Positions 50,446 to 60,600 of a stretch of 64,000 bases of DNA are shown here, piece by piece. The first letter of the stretch is position 1, and each line of letters opens with the position of its first letter. The notes below the pieces were generated by a model. It had not been told where the DNA came from, made no database searches, and was given only the letters and a program-made list of their open reading frames with translations. The stretch comes from Caballeronia sp. SBC1 (lineage in GTDB: Bacteria > Pseudomonadota > Gammaproteobacteria > Burkholderiales > Burkholderiaceae). The stretch lies in assembly GCF_011493005.1 (NCBI RefSeq), contig NZ_CP049156.1, positions 248,001 through 312,000 on the forward strand, given 5' to 3'. The translations under genes were made by a program, and so were the position numbers.

Positions 50446-52010
50446 ATAACAGCAACGTTGGCTATCCAACGCAAGGCGACGTCATACGCTTTCTGTACAA
50501 GGCATTCGGCGTGCTCCCGGAAAAGCGCGATCCGGCGTCGGAGTTGGATGAGCGGCAGCGAAAGAATCTTCAGAAGGCGCTCGAACGTCTCGCTGCCGAA
50601 GATGGGACACTCGAAGAAAATTTCGGGGAGATGATCCGTCAACTTGCTTATTTGGTGGCAGGCTACGTTCAATCCGATGGGCTGAATCTTGCAATTGGCG
50701 AGGTGCTGTTTGATCTGCTAGACGGATATGCTCAAGTGTTTCGGGAGGACGGCACGTATCTCTCGAAGCGTGAAACCATGCGCTGGTTAGTCCTTGAGCG
50801 ATGGGCTCCTGCAGCGGCGGTCGCTATCGCGAGACAGGTAACGCGATTTGGTCTTCGGTATTTCGCCGTCCTTTTTCCTGGCGAAGCGACTTGGTTCTTG
50901 CCCGATCTTGAGGGCGAAAAGCCGCTATCGCCGCTGACGAAGGTAATGCGCTGGATCTACGAAACGGAGAATGTGTCGCAGACGCGTTTCCACTATTCTC
51001 AGGGTGACGCCTGCGGAACCGAGATCGCTCGCGAGCGGGATTTGGAGAACGCGCAAAACTGGACCAGCGGCCGCAATTTGCCCTCAGCGGCGGCGTTGCG
51101 TTGGACGTTCGGCCGTGCGTTCGACGCGCTGCCCGACACGTCCGATGGCAGCGATTCAGCCCGAAATTCTGTACGCCGGGAAGGCGCGCAGATGGCGCTG
51201 TTTCTGGCACGGGGCGCAACCTATGTGACGTCAGAAATAAGCGACCACTTCGGCCGCGAGTTTCTACAGCGCGTCTGCACGGATTTCAAGCGCATATTGA
51301 GTCTTGCGCTTGAAGACAGCTTGCGGGCTGAGGCCTTCATCGCTGAACTTGCGCAGCGAGAGAGTATCTCTCCTCGCGATCCACAGTTGCGCGATTATGC
51401 GGTCGATTGCTGGAACAAGGAACTCGCGTTTCGCACGCGAGAGGCTAGCGCCGCACTGATAGAGCTTCAGGCAACCGAAAAACAGGGTAATGGGGATGTC
51501 GATAAACTTGTCCGCGAATATGGTGCATTGGCCGTGTTGCCCGCGATTGAGTACCTTCGCGCAGCACCGACCCACGAGGTGCCGCCTACATTCCTCCAAG
51601 CGCTGTTCGACGGTTTGACACTCACTGAAGACGCCGACCTAACTAACGATCGCATTGACGCTTATGCTGTTAAGTTAGAGGACTGGGGAGCGGCATTGAT
51701 GTTGCCGTGGATGGTCCCGTGGCTGCGCTTTCAGGTTTTCTATCGCAAGGAAGATCATCCACAGGCGTGGGACTGGATCTCAAAAGCGTATGAAGCTGCC
51801 CGCTATCGGGCCGGTAAGCGTCAATATCAGATAGTTAACCACTATGTCGAGCTCGCAGCAAAAATGAACAAGAAGCGGGACTTCAAAAAAGGCGTGGGAT
51901 GGGCGCGTTACATCGGCCTCTCAATTCGATGGTTGCGCGATAAGGAACTAACCGATGAAAATATCGATTTCGCGATGGAAGTTCTTAGACGCTCTCGATA
52001 TAGCGGTTAG
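50442..52010 (+). CDS. Unknown 522-aa helical protein
   Basis: This soluble, mostly helical protein has no signal peptide. Segments such as RQLAYLVAGYVQSDGLNLAIGEVLFDLLDGY, KVMRWIYETENVSQTRFHYSQG and WGAALMLPWMVPWLRFQVFYRKEDHPQAWDWI look like packed helical repeats. No nuclease, ATPase or protease motif can be seen. It follows the 66-aa gene with a 4-bp overlap, and lies between the CHAT gene and the BREX operon. A defence role is inferred only from place. Confidence 0.65.
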   Translation: MNNSNVGYPTQGDVIRFLYKAFGVLPEKRDPASELDERQRKNLQKALERLAAEDGTLEENFGEMIRQLAYLVAGYVQSDGLNLAIGEVLFDLLDGYAQVFREDGTYLSKRETMRWLVLERWAPAAAVAIARQVTRFGLRYFAVLFPGEATWFLPDLEGEKPLSPLTKVMRWIYETENVSQTRFHYSQGDACGTEIARERDLENAQNWTSGRNLPSAAALRWTFGRAFDALPDTSDGSDSARNSVRREGAQMALFLARGATYVTSEISDHFGREFLQRVCTDFKRILSLALEDSLRAEAFIAELAQRESISPRDPQLRDYAVDCWNKELAFRTREASAALIELQATEKQGNGDVDKLVREYGALAVLPAIEYLRAAPTHEVPPTFLQALFDGLTLTEDADLTNDRIDAYAVKLEDWGAALMLPWMVPWLRFQVFYRKEDHPQAWDWISKAYEAARYRAGKRQYQIVNHYVELAAKMNKKRDFKKGVGWARYIGLSIRWLRDKELTDENIDFAMEVLRRSRYSG

Positions 52011-52243
52011 TGCAAACAGCCGGACGCTTGCGTCCAAGGAGGCTTTCGGTCGGGGTGGCCAAGCGGACTGAGTGGCGATTGGCCTTGCCGATAGGCGCTC
52101 AGTGCTCATCGCGGAACGGCAGCGCCGCCGATCATCGCAATTCGGTAGGGCAGCTTGACCGAGGACGCCTTGATAGCCGATAAAAAAACATGAAGGCTTC
52201 CCATCGAGTCATATAGGTGTACGTCGACTGCACATCACACCGA

Positions 52244-52880
52244 TTACAGATCAAAGTTTGTGGGCATCAGAATAATGTCGCGGACGGGCAGACCTCGCTT
52301 TCGAGTCAACAGGACAACGATGGCGTCTGCCACATCGCTTGCTTCGATAAGACTTCGCGATTCTTGGTTTCCTTGAACTTCTCCTCCGGCCAGTCCGCAA
52401 GCAGTGACGATTGGCGAAACCCAACCCGTCCGTATCGGTGCTTGATAACTTGGCGGCGTACGGTTCGTACCAAGCAGTTGATGGCCCACTTCGACGATGC
52501 GTAAACGGGCTCCCAAGGCGTCGGGAAGTGGGCAGCCAATGAACTTGTGAAATTGATGTCGTCCATCATTCGCTCAATCATATGTGGCGGTGCATCGTGA
52601 ACATTTTTTCATGATGACATTGACATGGAAACTTAGCATTCGGCAACAACCGCCAATGTAGCCGCATCAACCAGATTGCCACCCCACATATATGCCGGCG
52701 TTAGCGTGCTGAATATCGAACTGACGCGCCGTCTCAAGCACGCGCGGGCGAGCGTGGCACGGACCGGGGCGAGCAAATCGATGGCGAGCGATTGCCCCGT
52801 CATCATGGTTGTGACAAATCTTGCTCAGTGCTTGCTGACATGCGCCCCTTCTGCGCGAGCACCGCAGTCGAGACGACGTC
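52244..52880 (-). pseudogene. Short-chain dehydrogenase, decayed by frameshifts
   Basis: Pieces of one SDR gene occur in different frames: ANAGIYVG in one, EPVYASSKWAINCLVRTVRRQV (Tyr-x-x-x-Lys active site) in another, and the C-terminus ASDVADAIVVLLTRKRG...MPTNFDL ending at 52244 in a third. At least two frameshifts and probably a small deletion are needed. Promoter-proximal sequence beyond 52,880 has lost the TGxxxGIG loop. Confidence 0.75.
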
Positions 52881-53058
52881 TCGATAGGTATGTTCAAAAA
52901 TAGGGACGGCACATCCTTAGAAGCGGTGCCGCTGTCCACAAGCTGACGACTCGTCGTCGGACTGCGCTCGATCGATCTCACGCTGCATTCCTGCGAATTA
53001 CGACGGGCCCGATTCGGCGAATTCGCGCTTTCCATCAGTAGCATTTTGGCGGCGCGGG

Positions 53059-53087
53059 TTGTGCGTAACCTACCATTTTGCTATTCT
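53059..53087 (+). promoter_or_regulatory. Candidate sigma-70 promoter of the BREX operon
   Basis: TTGTGC - 17 bp - TATTCT, 30 bp before the regulator ATG. Half-sites GTTGTGCG (53058) and TGCGCAAC (53087) form an imperfect dyad around the promoter, a plausible operator for the regulator. Confidence 0.4.
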
Positions 53088-53116
53088 GCGCAACACCCCG
53101 ATAAATCAGGCAAATT

Positions 53117-53338
53117 ATGGTCCGATGTCATTTGTCCGTCCTAATGGGCCGCGACAAGCTCCGCATCTCCGATGTCTCGCGACTAACTGGGTTGAATCGC
53201 AGCACGGTGAGTTACCTGTACAAAGAGACTGCTACGCGCCTGGATGTGGCCGCGATTGATGCCTTGTGCCGACTGTTTCAATGTCAGGTCGGGGACCTGT
53301 TTGAATACGTACCCGATTCCGACGGGAGTTCCGCATGA
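53117..53338 (+). CDS. Cro/C1-type regulator heading the BREX operon
   Basis: This 73-aa protein is a single helix-turn-helix domain: LSVLMGRDKLRISDVSRLTGLNRSTVSYLYKETATRLDVAAIDALCRLFQCQVGDLFEY. Small regulators of this type often precede defence operons, including BREX. The start at 53117 is preferred over ATG 53144 because the family begins M-x-R-x-x-LS-x-LMG. The stop overlaps the pglW start (ATGA). Confidence 0.88.
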   Translation: MVRCHLSVLMGRDKLRISDVSRLTGLNRSTVSYLYKETATRLDVAAIDALCRLFQCQVGDLFEYVPDSDGSSA

Positions 53339-56300
53339 CGCTCAGCGCATCTCGATGGCACGTCATTGCCGAATCCAACTTCTCTTGGGAACGCGAAGCT
53401 CTTGAATGGCTGCGGGCCAACCTACCTGACCGCGATTCGTGGCACGTCTGGACGAACTTCGAGTTCATTGACGACGAGGGCAAGGTAAGCGAGGTCGACG
53501 CGCTGGTCCTGTCGCCTGCGGGACTGTTCCTGGTGGAGATCAAGAGCCGGCCCGGGGTGCTCCGCGGTGACACTCATAGCTGGACGTGGACCACGGACGG
53601 ACGGTCGTCCACTTACGACAATCCACTGATCCTCGCCAACCGCAAAGCGAAGCGCCTGGCCAGCTTGCTGCGTCGCCAGCCGGCCATCGTTAAGGCGAAG
53701 ATCCGGTTGCCCTTTGTGGAGCCCGCCATTTTCCTGTCATCCAGCAGCCTGGCATGCCAGCTAGAGGGCTTGGCCAGGAGCGCCACGTTCCAACAAGGCC
53801 GGCCGGGAGCACTGGACGATCCCGGCATTGTCGGCGCATTGAGCAACGGCATCACCACGAAGCCGACCACGCCAGTCGACGCCACGCAGGCCCGCGCCAT
53901 TGCCAGAGGCCTGGCTGAGGCAGGCATTCGCCCGTCCAACAAGCATCGCCAGGTCGGTGACTACAGGCTGATCAGACTCATCGCCGAAGGAGAAGGCTTC
54001 CAGGACTGGGAGGCCGGCCACGTCAGCATCAACACCGTGCACAGGCGTGTGCGCATTTACACGGTTGCCACAGCTTCCAGCCCGGAAATTCGTGCGGGCC
54101 GACTGCGTCAGGCTCGCCGGGAGTTTGAAGTCCTGGAGGGCATCGATCACCTAGGCATCCTGCGCGTCAAGGACTACAAGGAAACTGAACTTGGCCCGGC
54201 GTTGATTTTCGATCACGATCCGAAGGCGGTTCGGCTGGACCACCTGCTTCGTGAAAAGGGCAAATCACTCACCGTCACACAGCGGTTGCAGTTAGTTCGT
54301 GACATCGCCGAAACGCTGAAGTATGCCCACGCCAATCGTCTCTACCACCGTGCTTTGGGTCCGCAAAGCATTCTCGTGCACGGCGCGGACAGCGGTGCCA
54401 TGCACCTGCGCCTCATGAATTGGCAGACTGCCTCGCGCAACATTGGCAGTTCTGCTGCGCCCGAGAACATTCACCACACAACTGGGACACGCCACGTTGA
54501 GGATTACGTCGAAGATCCAGGACTCATTTACCTAGCGCCTGAAACCACGCGGGCTGACCCTGCACAAGGCGCTAGCCTCGACGTGTTCTCGCTCGGCTGC
54601 ATAGCCTTCTACATCTTCACCGGGCACCCTCCGGCGGAGTCAGCGCTGGATCTGTCAGAGAAGCTTCGCGTTCGTCATAGCTTGAGGCTTTCGGACACGA
54701 TGGACGGTTGCGGCGCCAGGCAGCAGGACCTGATTCAGTTCGCCACCTCGCCTGATCTGCTGACGCGTTATGACACAATTCAAGGTTTCCTCGACGACCT
54801 CGACCTGGTCGAAGATGAACTGACCACGCCGGACCCGGAAGTCACCGTGGATGCGAGCATCGCCAGCACAGGCGACCGGCTCGATGGTGGGTTCACCGTT
54901 GTCAAACGCATGGGGCGTGGCTCCTCAAGCGATGCCTTGCTGGTGCGCCGCGACGGCACCGATGACGAGGCGGTCCTCAAGGTGGCTTGCGATGTCGCTC
55001 ACAACGATCGCTTGGTTGCTGAGGGCGAAGTGCTTGGCCGCCTGCACCACCAGAATATCGTGGCTCACCGCGAGACACTCACGGTCGCCGGGCGGACCGC
55101 GCTGCTACTCAAAAGCGCAGGCGCCAGGACCTTGGCGGAGAAACTCAAAGACGAGGGGCGTCTGTCGCTCGACATGCTGCAACGCTTCGGCGAAGAATTA
55201 ATCGAGGCCGTCAGCCATCTTGAATCCGAAGGTGTAGCGCACCGCGACATCAAACCCGAGAACATCGGCATCTCCGAGAACCGTAGCGGAAAGTTGCAGT
55301 TGGTCCTATTCGACTTTTCGCTGTGCCGCACGCCGGCCGACAACATTACGGCCGGCACCCATCCCTACGTCGACCCTTTCCTGTCGCTGCGCCGGCCGCC
55401 GCGTTGGGACCTCTACGCCGAGCGCTTCGCCCTTGCAGTCACGCTTTACGAGATGGCTGTCGGCCAGCTGCCGGTGTGGGGCGATGGCCAAACGTCGCCG
55501 GTTATGCTTGACGTGGAGGTCACGATCGAGAGAGATGTCTTCGACCCCGTCACGCGCGAAGGTTTTGCCAGTTTCTTCGAGAGGGCTCTCAAGCGCGACT
55601 TCCGCGAGCGTTTCGATAATGCCGAGGACATGCTCCGCGCATGGCGCGCTATCTTTTCGGAGCGGCAGACAGTCCACCCTAGCGAAGCAGCGTCCGCCAG
55701 CGTCCTGGCAGCGATTGCCCTGACAGCCACCCCGCAGACTACGATGGCAGAGTTGGGCTACAGCTTGGAGGCCCAAGATGTACTTGAGCGTATGGGCGTG
55801 CACAACTCTCGCGGGCTGTTGGCCGTGGACCGCATCCGCTTTCGATACCTCAGGGGCGTCGGCGACAGGATCCGCAAGGAAATTCAGCTGACGGCCAAAG
55901 AACTGGCGCGCCTGCGGCCCGACCTCACCCAAGGCCGAACCGCCGCGTACGACGCCGACGAAGAGGTCCAGGATGCGGTCAGCGTCAACGAACTGGCGGC
56001 CCAACTGATGCCCCGTCGCCCGGCGGGCGATGACCGGCCTGAAGAAGCGGCCTTGGCGCACTATCTGGGCCTGGACGATGCGGTGAGAGCCGGTGCCTGG
56101 CCAAGCCTTGGTGACGCCGCACAGGCCGGCGAAGTGGATCGCGGCACGCTGACGGCGACCCTGATCAAGGCCCGGGAACGGTGGCTCAAGAACCCGGCCT
56201 TCACGGAGCTGCGTCACCAGATTGAAGCGCTTGCGCGCGGCCAAGGCAATGTGATGAGTGCGCAAGAAGCCGCGCTTGCTCTGCTAGCTTTGCGCGGCTG

Positions 56301-57612
56301 CGCTTCACAGGATGACGCTGAGCGACTGCGTCAAGCCACCGCTGTCCTTCGTGGCGCGGTGGAAGCAGAGGCTCACCTCGATCGCCCTCGCTTCGAGGCG
56401 TTCGACCATCAACCGTCCATGCTGATCGCCACCGCCGCAGCGTGGGCCGACTACGCGCGTCAGTTGGGCACTGCAGCAGACGCCTGCGCACTGGCGGACC
56501 CTTTGTTGCCGCCCGCTCGTGTGCTTGAGATGCTGGAAGGCGTGACCCTGCCAGCAGCCGAACAGCTCGGCGGTACCGTTGCCACGCCGCTGACACCCAC
56601 CCGCCTGCTGCGATTGGCCGCCTCGACGTCCCGTAAGGCCGCTGTCTCTAGCCGGCAAGAGATTTACGCTCGTGGCATGGCGCCTATCCAAGCACTGCGC
56701 CAGTCTCTGGGTGCCTTGGTGGGCGCTCCTGAGCTTCGTGTAAAGGACGTCCAGGATCGCGTCCGTGGCCGATACCCCGAGGCATCCCCATTGCCTAATC
56801 GTCCCGGTCTTGATCGGCTGCTGGAAGAGGCAGGCGCGCCCTTAACCTGGGATACCACCGCGGCAGATGGAGGTGGCGCATACAGGCTGGCCACCTTGGG
56901 GCGTGGGCAGACGGCAGGCACCACTACTCAGTTTTCTCGCCACACCACCTCGCTGACAACCCATGTAATGGGGGATGGCGATGCGGCCCTTGCCTTTGCC
57001 GTTGAGGAGCGCCTCGTGCGTTCACTGGACCAAGGCGGCATGCTGGCGCTGACGGTAGATCCGCGCATCGCGCGTCACGCGGAGGGCGAGTTACTGCATC
57101 GCTTCGGCAATGTTGCCAAATCTTCCATTGACGTGAAGCGCGTTAACTTCGACGCGCTCCTGCTCGCGTCCTTGCGTGAACAGGCTCAGGCCGCACGGGT
57201 GGACTGGAGCGTTGTTCTCGAAGCCGATGCCGCTGACCGCAGTAGCCGTCATTGGATTAACCTGCAACGCCTGGTGCAGCGTGCAATGCCGGCGGTAAGA
57301 GCCGCGTTGCTGAACAGCCCCTCGCCCATCCTGCTGGTGTGCGTCGGGCTCCTGGCCCGCTATGAGTTGATGAACATCATCACCGAGCTGGAAGAGCACG
57401 CCGGCCGGCCGGGTCACACGCCCAGCGCATGGGTGCTGCTGCCCTCCAGCCACGAGGGACTGCCTGTCATCGACGGCACGGCCGTGCCCCTAGTCAACAA
57501 CATCAACAATTCCCGCGCCCTGGCATTGCCGAAAGCTTGGATCGAAAACAAACACCGGGCCAAGACGGGCAATCGTGCCAGCTTGTCCGCAGCTGGAAAA
57601 ATTCCACAGTGA
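53335..57612 (+). CDS. pglW: BREX type 2 protein PglW (NERD plus tandem kinase domains)
   Basis: 1,425 aa. Residues about 15-135 are a NERD nuclease-like domain with Asp55, Glu68 and Lys70 (EVDALV, LVEIK). A first kinase-like domain (about 207-490) has HRA at 338-340 in place of HRD and no DFG, so it should be a pseudokinase. The second (about 518-775) has GRGS, Lys549, HRDIKPEN (636-643) and DFS (660-662) and should be active. The remaining ~650 residues are helical and include a helix-hairpin-helix-like stretch (GVGDRIRKEIQ). PglW is the kinase of the Pgl/BREX type 2 phage-exclusion system. Stop overlaps the pglX start. Confidence 0.9.
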   Translation: MTLSASRWHVIAESNFSWEREALEWLRANLPDRDSWHVWTNFEFIDDEGKVSEVDALVLSPAGLFLVEIKSRPGVLRGDTHSWTWTTDGRSSTYDNPLILANRKAKRLASLLRRQPAIVKAKIRLPFVEPAIFLSSSSLACQLEGLARSATFQQGRPGALDDPGIVGALSNGITTKPTTPVDATQARAIARGLAEAGIRPSNKHRQVGDYRLIRLIAEGEGFQDWEAGHVSINTVHRRVRIYTVATASSPEIRAGRLRQARREFEVLEGIDHLGILRVKDYKETELGPALIFDHDPKAVRLDHLLREKGKSLTVTQRLQLVRDIAETLKYAHANRLYHRALGPQSILVHGADSGAMHLRLMNWQTASRNIGSSAAPENIHHTTGTRHVEDYVEDPGLIYLAPETTRADPAQGASLDVFSLGCIAFYIFTGHPPAESALDLSEKLRVRHSLRLSDTMDGCGARQQDLIQFATSPDLLTRYDTIQGFLDDLDLVEDELTTPDPEVTVDASIASTGDRLDGGFTVVKRMGRGSSSDALLVRRDGTDDEAVLKVACDVAHNDRLVAEGEVLGRLHHQNIVAHRETLTVAGRTALLLKSAGARTLAEKLKDEGRLSLDMLQRFGEELIEAVSHLESEGVAHRDIKPENIGISENRSGKLQLVLFDFSLCRTPADNITAGTHPYVDPFLSLRRPPRWDLYAERFALAVTLYEMAVGQLPVWGDGQTSPVMLDVEVTIERDVFDPVTREGFASFFERALKRDFRERFDNAEDMLRAWRAIFSERQTVHPSEAASASVLAAIALTATPQTTMAELGYSLEAQDVLERMGVHNSRGLLAVDRIRFRYLRGVGDRIRKEIQLTAKELARLRPDLTQGRTAAYDADEEVQDAVSVNELAAQLMPRRPAGDDRPEEAALAHYLGLDDAVRAGAWPSLGDAAQAGEVDRGTLTATLIKARERWLKNPAFTELRHQIEALARGQGNVMSAQEAALALLALRGCASQDDAERLRQATAVLRGAVEAEAHLDRPRFEAFDHQPSMLIATAAAWADYARQLGTAADACALADPLLPPARVLEMLEGVTLPAAEQLGGTVATPLTPTRLLRLAASTSRKAAVSSRQEIYARGMAPIQALRQSLGALVGAPELRVKDVQDRVRGRYPEASPLPNRPGLDRLLEEAGAPLTWDTTAADGGGAYRLATLGRGQTAGTTTQFSRHTTSLTTHVMGDGDAALAFAVEERLVRSLDQGGMLALTVDPRIARHAEGELLHRFGNVAKSSIDVKRVNFDALLLASLREQAQAARVDWSVVLEADAADRSSRHWINLQRLVQRAMPAVRAALLNSPSPILLVCVGLLARYELMNIITELEEHAGRPGHTPSAWVLLPSSHEGLPVIDGTAVPLVNNINNSRALALPKAWIENKHRAKTGNRASLSAAGKIPQ

Positions 57613-60600
57613 TCAACGCTCCCCAACTGCTGTCCGACCTAACCAAGCTGCTCAAACGCCTAGAAGGCGATCTGCGGCAACGCATCCACGAGGTCCCTGA
57701 GCTCAAGATCAGCCTGCAAGCCGAATGGCAGGCTGCCCGCGATGCGGACCGCTCTGCCGAGACATTCGAAACCTGGGCTGACCAGGTCATCATCCAAGCG
57801 GGTGTGCATTGGCTTTTGAGCTGTGTGTTCTTACGCTTCATCGAGGACAACCAGCTGGTCGATCGACCCTGGCTGGGCGGTACGCCCGAATCAGGCCGTC
57901 TGGCGTTGGTACGCGATCGGCACGAGGCATACTTTCAGGCCCACCCGCTGGAAACCGATCGCGACTACCTACTGTCCGCGTTCCGCGAAGCGGGCGCGCT
58001 GCCGGGCCTGCACACGTTCTTTGATGAGGATCACAATCCGGCCTTCCGCATTGGCATCAGCGGCGATGCAGCCATGGCGCTGCGTCAGTTCTGGCAGCAG
58101 GTGGACCCGAACACCGGGTCGTTGCTGCATGACTTCACTGACCCGGCCTGGAACACCCGATTTCTGGGTGATCTTTATCAGGACCTGTCCGAGGCCACGC
58201 GCAAGCGCTACGCGCTGCTGCAGACGCCGGAGTTCGTCGAAGAGTTCATCCTTGATCGCACACTGACGCCGGCTATCCGCGAGTTTGGCTTCCGCGAGGT
58301 GCGCATGATCGACCCCACCTGCGGATCGGGCCACTTTTTGCTGGGAGGCTTTCATCGCCTGCTGGCAGAGTGGCAACGGAACGAGCCCGGCCGTAACCCG
58401 GTGGACCTCGTGCAAAAGTCGCTGGACGCCGTGGCGGGAGTGGACCTCAACCCCTTTGCGGTCGCCATCTCCCGTTTTCGCCTGTTTGTGGCTGCTTTGC
58501 AGGCATCTGGTGTGCAGCATCTAGCCAACGCGCACGACTTCAAGGTTTCGGTTTCCATCGGCGATAGCTTGCTGCATGGCACCCGTTTTGCCCTGAAGAT
58601 GAGCCAGGACCTGTTCGATGCGGCCGAGAGTCATGCCGAGAGCGGCCTAGCCCATGCGTATGCCAGTGAAGACCTGAGCGAAGTGCAGCGCATCCTAGGT
58701 CGCCAATATCACGCGGTGGTGGGCAATCCTCCCTACATCGTTGTCAAGGACAAGGCGCTCAATGCGGCATACCGGCGACAGTACGCCAGTTGTCACATGA
58801 AGTATTCGCTTGGGGCGCCGTTCACCGAGCGCTTTTTCGAGCTGGCGGTATCGGCGGCGGATGGGTGCAATGCGGGCTATGTCGGCCTGATCACCGCCAA
58901 CTCCTTCATGAAGCGCGAGTTCGGCAGCAAGCTGATCAAGCAGGTGCTGCCAAGGCTGGATTTGACTCACGTGGTGGACACTTCAGGCGCCTACATCCCG
59001 GGACATGGCACCCCCACCGTCATCCTGTTCGGTCGACACCGTCCGCCGGTGGATGAGAGAGTGCGCACAGTGATGGGCACCAAGGGCGAACCTGGCACAC
59101 CGAATGAGCCGGCGCAGGGGCTGGTCTGGAGCGCAATCCTTGGGCAGATCGACCGGGTTGGCAGCGAGAGTGATTTTGTAAGCGTGGCGGACACACCGCG
59201 GGCAACCTTTGGAAGGCATCCGTGGAGTATTGGCGGAGGCGGCGCCGCAGAAGTAAAGGAACAACTTGAGGGCACACGATCAACGATGAGTGAGGTTGCA
59301 GAATCAATCGGATTCGCGAGTTTCACCGGCACCGATGATGTGTTCAGCGCATCGGCATCGGCCTTCAGGCGCAAGGGGTTTCCGGAAAAAGCCATTCGTT
59401 CGTTTGTTTTGGGCGACGCAGTACGTGACTACCAGACCGGATCTGACGACTTCGCCTTTGCCCCTTATCACGAAGATTTATCTCCCTTTTCACTGGAACG
59501 AGAAAGTCAATGGGGTAGAGCCATGTGGCCCTATCGGGCTAGCTTGGAGGGCGTTGTCTCCTTCGCGGGTAAGACAAGGAAGGAGTGTGGAGATCAGTGG
59601 TGGACGTGGTATCGCTGGGTGCCGTCTAAGTATCGTGACCCACTGGCAATTACCTTTGCTTTTGTCGCTACGCACAACCACTTTGTCCTCGTTCGTGGCG
59701 GAAAGGTGTTCAAGCAGTCAGCGCCGGTGATTAAGCTGCGTGATAACAGCAACGAGGCTCAATACCTTGGCTTACTTGGACTACTAAATTCATCGGCCGC
59801 GTGTTTTTGGCTAAAGCAAATATTTCACAACAAGGGAAGTACGGTAGACCAGCATGGAGCCAGACAACGTACCGATGCGTTCGAAGACTTTTACGAGTTC
59901 ACAAGTACTGGACTAAAGAACTTCCCTGTTCCTGTCGACCCTCCAGTCGACATTGCCTCCCGTTTAGACGCGCTCGGCACGAGTCTGATTTCCATTCGAC
60001 CCGGCAATTTCTTAACGAACACCTTGCAGCCCACTCGGGCTTCCCTTGATCAAGCTCGTAATCGAGCCTCCCAACAGCGTCGCCAAATGATCGCACTACA
60101 GGAAGAGTTGGACTGGCGCTGTTATCGTCTTTACGGCCTGCTTTCGACCGACGTTGCGGTGGACGATGTGTATTTATCCGACCCGGTGGAAGTAGCGCTG
60201 GGAGAGCGTCCCTTCGAAATCGTGCTGGCCCGCCGCGTGGCCGCCGGTCGTGAACAGACTACGTGGTTCGAGCGCCACGGTTCTACGCCAATCACCGAAA
60301 TCCCAGCACATTGGCCCGAGAACTATCGCCGCGTGGTGGCCCGCCGCATCGAGCTGATCGAGCACGACAAATCCATCGGCCTGATCGAGCGGCCGGAGTT
60401 CAAGCGTCGTTGGAACTCCCCTCGTTGGGAAGACCAAGAACAAGCCGCGCTGCGCGACTGGCTGCTCGCTCGGCTCGAAGCACCAGCACTGTGGCCAGCC
60501 ATTGCCAATCAACCGCCCCAACTTTGCAGCACCACCCGCCTGGCCGACGCTGTTTTGCGTGACGAGGAGTTCATGCAAATCGCCTCGTTGTACGCGGGCC

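Noticed and set aside
52050..52140. tRNA-like GGTGGCCAAGCGG stretch
   Set aside because: No cloverleaf can be drawn and no TTCGA arm follows at the right distance.
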